A stretch of DNA of 64,000 nucleotides, from assembly GCA_025331565.1 (NCBI GenBank), contig JAFREQ010000049.1, positions 3,506,501 through 3,570,500 on the forward strand, given 5' to 3'. Below are positions 24,484 to 36,143 of this stretch, in pieces. A program made the translations under genes and the position numbers. Each line of letters starts with the position of its first letter. Within the stretch, counting starts at the first letter, position 1. The notes below the pieces were generated by a model. That model was not told the origin of the DNA, did no database searches, and worked only from the letters and a program-made list of their open reading frames with translations. Source of the DNA: Holacanthus passer. Its lineage: Eukaryota > Chordata > Actinopteri > Pomacanthidae.

Positions 24484-24652
24484 GAATCGACGGCAACTGG
24501 ACTTGATTGTAGACACTTTAAGATGTTTTACTTCCCATTCAAGAAGCTTCTTCATTTCAGTTCGTCTTCAGTTCTATGAACCAATGAAGCTTCTTGAATG
24601 AGTGAAACGTCTTCAAGCATCTACAATCAAGTTCAACTGCCATCGATTTAAC
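24484..24652. mobile_element. Foldback MITE
   Basis: Two arms of about 67 bases (24484-24550 and 24586-24652) are inverted repeats of one another around a 35-base centre. Shared blocks are ACTTGATTGTAGA, CATTCAAGAAGCTTC and AATCGA(C/T)GGCA. The arms differ at scattered positions, so the copy is old. It encodes nothing and would have been moved by a transposase supplied elsewhere. Confidence 0.8.
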
Positions 24653-26910
24653 CATTATTTAAATACCATGACCTGGATGACTGAGAACCTTCACAGATAT
24701 GTATACAGTTTGTTACTAACCCCTTGTAGTATCTGGCCACGCAGATAGTTTTAGTTTTATTTGTCCAGATTTTCAGGTATCTGACTCTGAGATTTCTGCC
24801 TCTACCCAGATACAGTAGATCTGGATAGTCCACAGAACACACTGTCAACACTTTTCATTGGGACAGATGTCTCAAAACCTGCATAAATAAATGCAAAAGG
24901 ATCTGCATAACTTCATGATCATTTAAAAAGTAAAGACTTAACTAAAGTTAACATGTAAAAACTGTTAACAGGCTGTGCAAAAGCACTGCAACCTTTAATT
25001 ATAAAACACATTACCATTACACTGAATGCAAAATACAAGGGAGCCATGTCTATGTAAAAATAAATTTAATTTCAAAGTAGATTACAACATGTAATGAAAA
25101 AGCAAACAAAATAGTGTCCCACAGAAATGTCCTGTTGCACACAACACCAACGTAGGTGGAAGCAGTGGTCTGTCTTCTCACATATCATTCCTGAAGATGC
25201 TCTGCTGCAGGCTGCAAGTCTGTTTGTGAGCCAAGCTTCCCAAAATCATCTTATTTTAATTTTAAAGAACGATGCAAACCTATGTGGGAGTTTGTCTCAT
25301 CAGCCCCTTACCCAACGCAGTACACAAAGGCACCAAAAGCCTCTCTGTGTCTCTGATAGATCCGTCTGTCCAGCAATCACGGCCAATGTTTTAGAATGAT
25401 ACATTTAAAGATTCATTATGGGATGATATAAATTACTTGTGATTTCACATGAGTAATTAAATAGTTTGACCTATAGATAAAAAGGCATTATTTACATAAA
25501 TAAACATCAACCACCATCATAAAACTTTGACAACAAATATTTATTCATCTGTTGTCAGTTCTTATACTGAAGAACTCTTTCATCAAAAAGTGATGTTTCA
25601 AATCCTCCCTTCAAAACCTTTTATTTACGTTTGGATTATGGATTGTGCCTTTAAGTTATGTGATTAGCATTATCCATAGTGCTTCATTTACACTCAAGTA
25701 CATATAAAAAATGCAAAAACCTGTCTGACATTACTCACTTCCTGTTTAAATATGAAAATTATGCTTAGAGGGTAAGGTCAAGAGATATCCTGCTCTGGAA
25801 AGATGTGTGTAAAATTTGACTATATGTCTATTTTACCCATCCCCTTACCATGTTTGCCAAGTTTGACGTTAGAATGAAAAGAACATCTCTGATCATATCG
25901 TAGCTTTAAACTCTATTTTTCTCACTTTTACAATAGTCCACTTGGACATTAGGTGGTACACTGGAAAGAGCTGCTGTATCTGCTGGTGACACACAGATGG
26001 TTTTGGTGCTCTTATACTTGGTAAAGTGACCGATGAGCCAAACTCCCAAAAAGTCAGAGTAGTACTGAAAGACTACTGGGGTGCTGAGATGCTTCTAGAC
26101 TCTAGGAATGACTGGTGGAGGTCTGCTCTGAAGAAATCCAATCCTACTCCAAGTCAGACAGTTTCATCGCCGACTTATTTGCCTCGCACTGCTTCCATGC
26201 ATTTTCACACAGTCTCGTCTGTCTTTCACCTGTGAACAAACGGGAAATTAATGTCACTGTCAATTCAAACACCATCACTGTGTGCCTAAAAAACATTTTT
26301 GACTAAAACACAATATCTAAATTCAGATATTTTGATGTGCTTTCCTGAGAGCATAGAAGTTGCTCAGTGAAATTACACAAAAACACAGTTTCCTTTAAAG
26401 GATATCTCCATGCACTGAATGATATGGCACCTATAAATAAACTAAATCCCAACACAGAGATCTGAATGCCAAGATGGACCATGTCCATTTTACTAGCGTG
26501 CATGCAGCTCATTCCAACCCCACAGTGTCATTTGAGCTCACTCAGAAGAGGAACAGACTCATTCTGGTCAATCAATTTGATGTATACTGATGAAGTGTTG
26601 AAGTCCAGTCAAGCATACATGTAAATTCACTCAAACACAGCATGGCTATAGAATATAATGAGAAAGTATTTTTCTGATGAAATTCATTGCCTTCATCCTT
26701 AAATTCTGATGTTAAATAATGTAATAATGCTGAAACAAAATAGCATACACCTTAGTTTTGTTGCAACAGCTTAAGACATCGCCAGAATTAAGTCAGAAAT
26801 ATAAAACTACATATGTAGTGTTATAGCACTAAGTGGCTAGCGCTACCATACTGTTCAAGAGAACCACATTCATTGAAAACCAATACTTAATAAATGAATA
26901 TTCAGACAAC
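24653..26910. other. Intergenic DNA downstream of tcf15
   Basis: No gene is supported. The region from 26300 to 26910 may include the tcf15 3' UTR, whose end is not defined. Short frames at 25127-25399 and 26026-26306 lack recognisable motifs. Confidence 0.45.
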
Positions 26911-26924
26911 ATTATTCTCCAGCT

Positions 26925-27190
26925 GTCCTTCTGAACACAATCTGCCTTTCTTCCTTCATGCTGACCCCATTTACAAATGTGCAACGTCTGAGTTCTCTCG
27001 TCTCTCCACGATGGCTCACACATTGTGATGCATCACTGAATATCTTTTTAGAAATATTATGGTTTCGTTGGCAATTCGGCATCATCCATAAATAATCCTG
27101 TCCTACATGTGGCAATTGGCGGAAGGAGCACACTTGGATCCTCGGCTGTGTATTTTGCAGGATGGTGCAGGATCGAGCAGAAGACGAATT
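26925..27190 (-). CDS. tcf15: Candidate region for the last tcf15 exon, not resolved
   Basis: A second exon must start at an AG in phase 0 after the donor at 27387. Several AGs are possible. One follows a pyrimidine-rich stretch near 27142; another, near 27004, gives AGA CGA GAG then a stop at about 26972 and would add about ten residues. None of the resulting peptides is clearly like the mammalian tail, so exon 2 could lie here or further left. Confidence 0.25.
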
Positions 27191-27387
27191 GGAAAAGTTG
27201 AAGCTGCACAGTAAATAGCTTTGCAATGAGTGCTGAATATACGTGGAACTATATGAAGATGTAAAATAACACGTGTTATTCTTGCAACGATAAACTATGA
27301 ATGTATACTTTTGAAACGGAGTTGTGTGTAACACCTGTGCTGCCATCTGCGCCTCTCTGTGAGGGGCAGATGGAGTGAGTAACTTAC

Positions 27388-27867
27388 CCCTTTGCGCTGG
27401 TTGCTGAGGCAGAACGTGCAGATAGTCCGGGGCTGTCTGCCCTCTCCTCCCCCCTTCAGCTCCCGGTAGCCGGCGCTGAGGCACGGCTGTCCGTCCTCCC
27501 GGCCGTCCCCGACCACCAGCACGTTGGCCAGGTGGGAGATGTAGCTGGACGCCAGACGCAGCGTCTCGATCTTGGACAGCTTCCTGTCCACGGGCTCCGT
27601 GGGGATGAGCGTCCGCAGCGCCGTGAAGGCCGTGTTCACGTTCTGGGTCCGGTATCTCTCCCGGGCGTTGGCGGCGTTCCGCTGCCGCACCACGCCGCCG
27701 GACTCCCGCCGGTAAGCGTCCCCCGCGGCGCCGCAGCAGCCGTAGCCCTGGTCGGTGCTGCCGTCGCTCTCGCTGCGGTTCCCCTCCTCGTCGTCCGACA
27801 TCGAGGTCAGGTCAGAGGGGTACGAGAAGGGATGAGTGGACACCGGCCGCAGCATAGTGAAAGCCAT
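27388..27867 (-). CDS. tcf15: Tcf15/paraxis bHLH transcription factor, first coding exon
   Basis: The exon encodes 160 residues from MAFTMLRPV to CTFCLSNQRKG and ends at a GTAAG donor (27387-27383). Tcf15 is a nuclear Twist-family bHLH factor that dimerises with E-proteins and drives somite epithelialisation and paraxial mesoderm development. The acidic stretch DDEEGNRSESD lies at 25-35, and the basic-helix-loop-helix at about 61-115 includes NAANARERYRTQNVN and LRTLIPTEPVDRKLSKIETL. The conserved tail DGQPCL then RQPRTICTFCLSNQRKG is diagnostic for Tcf15 over Twist or Scleraxis. An ATG directly upstream (27870) gives MMAF; the second ATG matches the mammalian MAF start and has purines at -3 and +4. 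The frame continues open past the donor to 27295, which is intron. In mammals the second exon adds only a short basic tail. Confidence 0.93.
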
Positions 27868-28037
27868 CATGAGGAGGGGAAAGACAATCCCGTGTTTTCA
27901 AGTAGAAACCATACAGACAAGAGCCGAGCGGAGGAGTCTCTGTAAGTCCGAGGTTGAGCCAGCAGAAGCCCCCAGCCTGTGTCCACACCTCCCCATAGGA
28001 CGGTCCAGTGTGATCCAGGCTCCACGGCCAGCACGGC

Positions 28038-28044
28038 TCTTATA
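28038..28044 (-). promoter_or_regulatory. TATA box of tcf15
   Basis: The minus strand reads CTATAAGAGCC, 171 bases upstream of the chosen ATG, in a GC-rich setting. This would place the transcription start about 30 bases to the left, near 28010, and leave a 5' UTR of about 140 bases. Confidence 0.6.
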
Positions 28045-28089
28045 GCAGCCGCAGTGGGAGCTGAAGGGTGGAGCACATGATCCCAAATG

Positions 28090-31000
28090 TTGGACTCCTA
28101 AAAGTTGCAGGCATCAGCTGAGTGTGGACATTTACATTCACCAAAATGATCCATCAGTGTTTATGAGTGCAGAGCAAACACTGGCAGACATTTGTGCATT
28201 TCTAACAAACTGGCCCTTCATGGTCTGAGTGATAGTCTGGTGACCTTGATGCTTACACACAACAGGTCACCCAATGGTTTCATGACAATAACAAAGTACA
28301 TTTACTCTAGTACATGACGCAAGCCTAATTTTCTACTGTTTCCCTTTTATGCCACCTTTTTCTTGTACTTTACAGGAACAAATGTGCTTTTTACTCCACT
28401 GTACTGTGTATTTGCCAGCTAGTTACTGTACTTTGCAGATTAAGATTTTTCATACAAACATAAGCTCAGGTGCATTATTGTTTATTAGGCACTTCATGCT
28501 TAGACTAATGCAGCCTAATAGTGCTTTACCATCAATGAGGGTAACTAAATATTAGAAATATCTCAGTATAACACAGCCTCTGAAATGACCAGCACCTTTT
28601 TAAACAGTGAGAAATCCTCACATTACTACCTTCATGAAGGTAGGATCTGTTGCAGGGATGTTGTATTAGGGACTGTGCAAAATAAAGTGAACCTTCTGTT
28701 TCACTTTATAAAAAGGCAAGGCCCTCCCCAGCATTATTATTTTATTTGGACCCTCCCCTTGACTGAGAGGAAACTAACAACACCCTTCTCCCCTACATCC
28801 TAAAATAATTGACATCACTGAGTTGGTGCTGTGTGCAGCTTGTGCTCTTACAGGATCAGGAAGCTCTGCTTCTGTGTTTTACACATGAGATGATGTTCAG
28901 AAACTAAGCACTAAATGTCTTGGTAACACTTCACTGACAGAGGAAGAGCACACAATGAAGTGTGTGTTCAGATTAATGTGGACACGTGCTGCATTCATGT
29001 AGGAAATAATATTCCAAACTGTAGCCATAGATAGTGCATTTCATTTAAATTTGCCCAGTGGTCGAACAGGGTTAACTTTTATTTGACATATTTAACTTTA
29101 TTGTACTATTGCTGCTGATATAGTGAAGGTGGGGACTGTTATGGGCTGGTGAAAAATGTTGAGCTCACTGGAGAGATACTGTTTAATCACAAATAACTAT
29201 CTACTAAGATCCTCATTAAACTCAATTTCCAAAAAAACTGACCACATTAGCTACTGGTTGATTATAAATCAACTAGTAACATTTGCAAAATATATACATA
29301 TGCAAAATTCATTTAGCCTCATGGGCCGTGCAACAGCAAAGCTTTTTGATGTAATGAGATGAGAAAAGGGAAAATACTTCTTTACTACTGAGTAAAATGT
29401 TGAATGCAGCACTTTCTGAATATGCCGTCCACCAATAGCTATGACTCACATGCTGTGTCTCCCCATCATGAGGGTGAACACCCAAGAGGGAATATCTTTC
29501 CCCAGAAGTTTCCAAGGTTCCTGAAATGGGCTACAAATTAGAGCTGGAAGTTTTCTGTGACATTAGATGTCATAAGGCTTTTGTGACTTGTGGCTTTGTA
29601 CCCTGCAGACATTTAATGCAGGTCAATGCTTTGGAATTTCCTCTCAAATTCTGAGCTTCCTTTCAAAATCAGCTTCAGTTAAGCCAGAGTTTCTCCACCT
29701 TTCTGAACCATTTTTTGGCACCTAAATTGTCGTGACTCCAACAATTAATTAGTGTGAGCTGTGGATGTGAATTTGAATGTTGCATACTTTTGGAGTCTGT
29801 TTTGGAAGGATCTTCAAATGACAATATATTTCAAAACCTTTTCATATATTTCTTATAATTATTAAATATATAATCAATCAGGAGAAATGTATATGGTTTT
29901 TTAGACTACAAGCGTTGCCTTGAAAAGCACACGTTAAAATGAGAAGCATATTTCCAGAACAGTATACGATGGTAGTTAATTGAAAACACTGCGCTGGCTC
30001 CTGTCCTCAGAGGGCCAATGTGATCGGTGGCTCTACAGTTGCCCTGTTTCAGTTTGTCTAATGGGTTAAGTGCTGTGGGTAAATAAACACTCAGCAGATG
30101 CTGGAGGTGATCGAGCCTGAACTTTCTCTGTGGAGAATGAGCAAATGGCTTCCAGATTGACTGGTGCTGTTGGAGGGAGGGAGGGACCAATTGCTGGAAA
30201 AGGGAGAGAGTGTCATCAAAGGGCCTGTTTTTACAAACACAACCCCTCGACACATCAAACCGGGGCACCGCCGGCCCCTGGCCCCCAGCTCAGCTGCACC
30301 AACAACAGCGACCTGTGCGGAACCTGGTTCCACTCATAAAGCAGGACACCATGGTGTTTTACCACGCGCGGCCAGCCAGCAACACGACCCCGCTGCACCT
30401 TTTCTCCCCCAACACCACCACTGCTTCACAGTTTGGAACCGTAAATACTTGAGCCCCCCAACCCCTCACCCCCTGCATCAACTTAAAGGAATGCCATTAA
30501 ATGCCTGTTGAGGTGATTAAAGTACTAATGAAGTGTTGGGTGGGTGGGATGTGTGTCAGGGAAGACGTGAGAGTGGTTCTCAATGAGAACGTCTTACTAG
30601 AGTATTTGGTTTTTCTAAATGTTTTTTGAAGCTGATATGAATATCATGGGATAGGGCTGCCAACAAATGACATATTGTGATGTTAGTCATTATCTTTTCA
30701 ATAAAAGATAAGTCTTGTCAAATAGCAGTTAGATCATTGTGGGATGCTAAACATGTCCAAAAAAGTCTCTAAAGAGTGTCTGAAAGCCGTAGCAGTGGCA
30801 TTATTTAGGTGGGTTACAAGGTCCATTCGTTTCAGGAATCAACAGTTGTTATTCCCATGTCACTGAAATATTCAGACAGTGTTGGGCAACTATGAGGTTC
30901 AATGCTGCAGTATATTTTCATATTAACAATGCATTACATTATTATACATGCCGTGAAAGGCAAACCCACCTCTAATTATCACCCAGTCCTGCTCTATTGA

Positions 31001-31215
31001 GCTTTTTCTTCCCTTGTAGCTGAGTTTACGGCACAATCAATCTATCGTTCAGCCTCATTGTTGACATCAACCACGCATTCAGCCACGCACCAAACTTGTT
31101 TCTAGTTTTCCAGTTCTTGTGATTCCAACCACAAGAACAAACTGTAATAACCACCTTGCAGTTGCATGCCTCCACGTCACATTGCAGTTCACATCCATGT
31201 CTGTCCAGACTCAAA
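28090..31215. other. Intergenic DNA between tcf15 and scrt2, left part
   Basis: No gene is supported. The human locus has SRXN1 in this interval, and I saw no sulfiredoxin-like frame. A GC-rich block at 30170-30480 is the most notable segment (see separate entry). Confidence 0.5.
30000..30490. promoter_or_regulatory. GC-rich candidate noncoding element
   Basis: GC-rich sequence within AT-rich flanks. Overlapping open frames in several frames on both strands (29906-30511) have Pro/Ala/Thr-biased composition without any known domain, as expected from base composition. It could be an enhancer of tcf15 or scrt2; this is inference only. Confidence 0.25.
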
Positions 31216-31653
31216 CAACCCAGATTGCAAAAGAGCTGAGACGCTGTGAAAAACATAAACAAAAACAGAATGCAATGATTTGCAAATCCTTATCAACCTA
31301 TATTCAATGAAGCACAGAACATACACAAGATATTTAATCTTCAAACTGATAAACCTTATTGTTTGTTTGTAAAAAGTTGGGACAGGGGCATGTTTACCAC
31401 TGTGTTACTGAGGACACTAATTGTTGAAGTTTTGAAAGTGAAATTCTTTTATATTCTTGCTTAGACTTCAAGCCAATTTTTTTGAAACATGTTGCTGTCA
31501 TCAAATTCATGAAATATCAGAATCAATGAGGTTGATGAGGTAAAACATTAAATATATTGTCTATGTACTGTTTTCAATTGAGTATATGAATCATCATATT
31601 CTGTTTCATTTGGGTTTTACACAGCATCCCAACTTTGTTTGGAATCAGGGTTG
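31216..31653. mobile_element. Complete MITE with terminal inverted repeats
   Basis: The left end CAACCCAGATTGCAAAAGAG then GACGCTGTGAAAAA is inverted at the right end as TTTTACACAGCATCCCAACT then GGAATCAGGGTTG. The terminal repeats are about 40 bases and about 75 percent identical by eye, with a 360-base AT-rich centre lacking an ORF. A second right terminus is at 4926-4965. Target duplications are unclear, so I do not assign a superfamily. Confidence 0.75.
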
Positions 31654-33900
31654 TATGTAGTATGTAGTTAAGTGTGTTTTTTGGAAATGGAAGTTATCAC
31701 TATATGGACATGTATGATTCCAGTAAATGATTTCGAGTGAGGAACATGTTGTCTTCACTTAGAGAATGATAGAGATCTTTCTGACATGGTACAATAACAG
31801 TCAAATTTTGTTATAATTAGCATATGAACTCTTGAGCTATGAAGAAAAATGTGTTTGTGAGGTCACAGAGAGCCTGACCTTTGACCAACAAATTCTAATC
31901 AGTTCATCTTTGAGCCCAAGAGGACAGGAGCCATTGTTAATGCATCTGTTTGCAGGTTTTACAGCTTGTCAATAGACGATGTCACAGATTGGTTGATATC
32001 TGATTTTAATAAAACACCAGTACAAGCAAAGTGGTATTTCATTTTAACTGTGCTACATATAAAAATGAGCTAATTAAATAGCATGGCCCTACAAAGAAGC
32101 AAATGTCAGACAAAATAAAGACAGTGCATCAGGCAGTATACTCTCCTTCTTATACAAAGTATGGAGTGACGAGACGATGACCTGTCAGTGTGAGCTGTCT
32201 GCTGGGAAAGTCTGCAGTCAGATAACTTGACTCATCGGAAACAGCTGCACTGGAGAGAAAAGAGCCTTCTCCTAACAGCCAGCTGCAGCCTGCTGCAAAG
32301 GGCCTTTAATGATTTATCTTTTCTTATTAGATGGAGCAAAGCAAAGACCTACAGAAGAGAGAGAGTGGGTAGTGAAAACATGTACTGTAGTGGCATCGTT
32401 TTAAGAGTTAAGATTAGGGTTTAATGTACATGAAAACAGCGTCTACTAGCATCTTTATTAAAAGCTACTGTATATCTGGAATAACTCCAAAACAAGTTTT
32501 TTTCCTTTTGTCTTTGGTGCTGAGCCCTCATTGTCGTAATGTTGCTGTATAAATTTCCTGTATTTTGCCTGAAATCACCTGACACTCGTGACTGCAACGC
32601 CCCCATCTTTTCAACCGTGTTGGATATCGCTGGTCATCATAACCTCCCAGTTTGTCTCATTCAGTTATTCCAGACCAAATGATTAATACGTGACATATAA
32701 ACATACTCAAATGTGTTTTCTTTATTGTGGGCTTTCTGTAGCATTCTTTCAAGATGTATCCGCAGCATTCTAGATCTGGCTTATATGAACTTGTGAAGTC
32801 TATGTGGCCTAGATATAGTTGGATGCATGACATGTCATTCATCAAGTTCATCGCTGAGATCTGGGAACACAGCAACATCTCCAAAAAGATATCAGATGGG
32901 ACAAGAAACACAGCAATCAGGCAGGTTGTAAATGAACCTGTCCGACTGTAGTTACATGCTGTAAATACTTTTTTGAAAAACAATCCGTTGTCCATCCACA
33001 AAGGACTTGGGTTCTGTGTCTCTGGCTGTAGTGCAGTTTGCCAGATACAGTCAGCATGCACAGGTTTTAGCAAAGGTCTCTGCACTGGCACAATGATGAA
33101 CGACGAACAACAAACCTGGCAACCTCATTGTAGTCAAGAAGTAGTTCCAGCACATAACTTTCCCTTAAACCAAAATTTGTAATTTCTGTGTGTGATTGTG
33201 AGATTTGTCACTGATTAAATAAACAAGATGTAACATGCGCCTCTCAATTTTATGAACATTTGAACAGTCCAGGCTACTGGTTTCCCTTTATATCCATTCT
33301 TTCTGCTGTGCCAGTTGATGCAGCCATTTAGACCCTCAGTTAAGCCAGAAGATGACTAAATGACATATTCATCAGTCCAGACGTCTCCTGCGGTCGGTGC
33401 TTCTCATGCAGAGCAAAGCTACTGTAACCCTGAGTGCGGTAGCAACAGTATTATCTTTCATTTGACCCTCAGTGTGACCTCAAGATAAGCCTCATCTGCC
33501 CATCCTTCTCACATCCCACCACCCTCCTCCACCTTCTCCCCGGCTTCTCCCCCTCTTTTCCCTCTAAAGACGCCGCTCGTCTTTCACAGCTCCTGTCAGT
33601 CTGAGCAACTAGGACAGGTGGGACTGTGTGTCAGTAAAAGTTCAACAAATGGCTTCAGCCACATCCGCCACTGGTCTCACCTCTAGTTTTGAAGCCTCAA
33701 CTTGACAAATTCTTCATATGAAGATGCCAAGTTGCCTTCTCTCATGAAATAGCATCACTGTCAGAGATTGGTCCCGAGTTCCAAATGTGAAACTCACAGT
33801 TTTATAGGTGAATTTTTCTTGTGCTACACTTGGAGCCGGTAAAGGTAACACCAGAGCTAACATGAACACCCTGAGGCTACTTTATGGGACTAATATCTAA
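31654..33900. other. Intergenic DNA, no gene seen
   Basis: AT-rich, with one 144-codon minus-strand frame at 32657-33091 lacking recognisable domains, splice context or compositional bias. A pyrimidine-rich stretch lies at 33500-33600. Confidence 0.5.
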
Positions 33901-33909
33901 AAGAAGCAG

Positions 33910-34330
33910 GTGTTTCTTGATCTTGGGGCTGATGAACCAGTGTGTCATCATCTCCCAAGGGATCCACAGAGGCCCCCAAACAGGCAGAACATCAAGTCAG
34001 CCCCTGCGATACAGGAAGTCGACTCACACGCAATGATTCTTTTGGAGAAGCCCACTGCTGCCTTTAATGTCCACCAGGCTGGGCTAGACGTTCCTCCGGC
34101 CCACGTCTGTCAGCTTCCTCCAGAGTCACCTGGGACCTCTGAGCCAAGGCCTCCGCGGGTCAACAGAGTTTATCACACCAGAGAAATCTACAAGTTGGCT
34201 ATAAAACCTTGTCTGACATGATGTAACAGACATGGCTTCAGGTCTGATAATGGGGGCTATAAAAAGACTCATCCGTTTTGGCCTTGAGGTCATTCTCCCT
34301 GCTCTGGACACAGCGGCCATATCCTCCATG
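33910..34330. promoter_or_regulatory. Moderately GC-rich candidate noncoding element
   Basis: Complex, non-repetitive sequence with GGGGCTATAAAAAGACTC at about 34254-34271, a TATA-like motif, and an E-box CACCTG at 34127. No convincing ORF accompanies it. It lies about 4 kb downstream of scrt2. Regulatory function is inferred only from composition and position. Confidence 0.25.
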
Positions 34331-34499
34331 TTGATTGGCAAGCAGTGCTGACCTGCGGCGGTGCTCTGCTCCTTTGTCTGTGGTGGAAGTTTTATGTTTG
34401 CAGACATGTACAGTAGCCATGATTGCTTGTTTTTATGGCTATATCCTTTACAGAGTGCATAGGACACAATGGGGTCAAGTGAGCCACGTTTTTCATTTT

Positions 34500-34640
34500 G
34501 TCCTACTATATCAAACTACTATACAATATTGTTTAGTCTGTAAAATGTCAGAAAGTAGTAAAAAAAAAAAAAAAAAAGAAAAGCCAACTTCCTAGAGGCC
34601 AAAGTGATGTCACAATTCCCTGTTTTTCTGAACTAAAACC
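34500..34640 (+). repeat. Degenerate interspersed repeat with poly(A) tract
   Basis: TTGTTTAGTCTGTAAAATGT then CAGAAAGTAG, an uninterrupted A17-18 run at 34560-34577, and CCAAAGTGATGTCACAATT resemble the right part of a common teleost repeat (TTTGGTCTATAAAATGTCAG and CCCAAGGTGACGTCTTC in the form I know). Single degenerate copy. Confidence 0.45.
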
Positions 34641-35288
34641 CAAAAATTGATGCTGAGTAGCTCTGGATTGAATTTCTGGCATTATACTAAGAGCTGCACA
34701 CACAACACTGACACATTCTCACCCTGTAAGTAATGTGTGAGTCCAATTTCATGCATAACATGCAGACAAAGCTGAAACTGAGTAATGTAGAGTAATATAA
34801 TCATAAATGTAACTTATTACCTCTATTGATTAGTAATGATAAAGTAAGATAATTGATTTTCAATGAGTAATATGCAATTAGTATATGATGACCTTTTTCA
34901 AGGAACTTTCCCATAGCGGAAATGAAGTTCATGAAAGTGAGGCTGAGCTAAACAGTAAAGTTGCAGCCGTAAAACCAAAACGAAAAGATGTAGCTCTGTA
35001 GAGATGTGAGAAACTACAGAGTCGGATGAAAACTCTGTGTGGGTTTGTCACTATGAGTGAGCCCTTTCACATCGCACTCTGTCATTTCAACAATTGTTAA
35101 TATAGAAATATTGATTACTGCAGCTTTGAGGATGTCGGGTATCTGTTAATGGAATGTTTTCCATGGTACTACTACAGTTTTACATACAGCAAATGAGAGA
35201 AAGTTTATCTTTGGTTCATATCAACCTAGAGTTAGTGGTACATTCTTATCTTCATATCAGGCCAAGTTGACCCCATTCCCCCTATAGT

Positions 35289-35335
35289 TTGTGTGTGTGC
35301 GCGCACACGTGCTTCTGTGTGTGTGTAAGTGCACA
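35289..35335. repeat. Imperfect (GT)n/(GC)n microsatellite
   Basis: Alternating purine-pyrimidine run including GTGTGTGTGCGCGCACACGTG, with potential to adopt Z-DNA. Confidence 0.7.
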
Positions 35336-35941
35336 TGTATGCATATGTACAGACAAGAATATGTGTTTTGAATGGTGGCCATTGTGTCTGAAAATAGCCA
35401 TATCCAGTCTGTGGTCTATTGAGACACATACTTGCATTTCCCATGCGGGGTTGGTGGCTGGGGGCCACGGAGGGCTCAGCCCTGTCTGGTCTGGACCAGC
35501 AGCCCAGTTCTCATGACACCTGACCCAAAGCACATCCTGTGGTCAGGCCGCAGCACTGTGCCGTGAAGGGCCAGGATCAGCTCCTAACAAGGCAGGGTGG
35601 GAGGAGGAGGACAGACTTACAGTGGGTGATGCTGACACACCCTGCTGTGGATTTTCATCTTTTACATGTGGCCACATTAATCCTCCTTGTGTGTGTCGAC
35701 TTGAATCTTCAAGAACTAGAGAGGTCAGAATTAGTCTATATAGTGTTTATATGGTTGCCCCATCTGCTGGTCAGGCGAAGCACTGCACTAATGGAAATAT
35801 TACGTTGTTCCATCTTTTTTTTTTTTCACACTTTCACTGTGTCCAAATTCAGAGGCTTGGATCATCTGTGGGACATGGCCTACAAAAGCCATGAAAAAAA
35901 AAGTGAAACTTCGGCTGCTCTCTGTATAAGCTGTTCTAACA

Positions 35942-36143
35942 CAGAGGTTCTCAACCTTTGGGGTCAGGAACTCCAAAGGGTTCTTCCTAATTTAGTCTTT
36001 GCTTTTTGACGTCTTCAGGCCTCTTCTAACTAAACGAAAGAATCTGAGAAGGTAAAATCACTCTTTGGCTAAACTGCTCACAACTGATACACATGTTGCT
36101 TTGTTTTATAGGTTCTTCAACCAAAAAGGTTGGGAACTACTTG
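35942..36143. mobile_element. Small MITE with hAT-like inverted ends
   Basis: It begins CAGAGGTTCTCAACCTTTGG and ends CCAAAAAGGTTGGGAACTAC then TTG, an inverted repeat of about 20 bases. This terminus (CAGTGGTTCTCAACCTTT in less mutated copies) is widespread in vertebrate hAT-type nonautonomous elements. The centre has no ORF. An 8-base target duplication could not be confirmed. Confidence 0.65.

Noticed and set aside
26912..27484. 190-codon minus-strand frame overlapping the tcf15 exon
   Set aside because: Its right part is an alternate frame of the bHLH exon and its left part is intron and downstream sequence. Only a short piece could be the unresolved last exon.
27532..27945. 137-codon plus-strand frame over the tcf15 exon
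   Set aside because: Antisense shadow of the GC-rich bHLH exon; composition is Gly/Arg/Val-biased and unlike any protein.
32657..33091. 144-codon minus-strand frame
   Set aside because: No motif, no start context, no splice context, no known homologue recognised.
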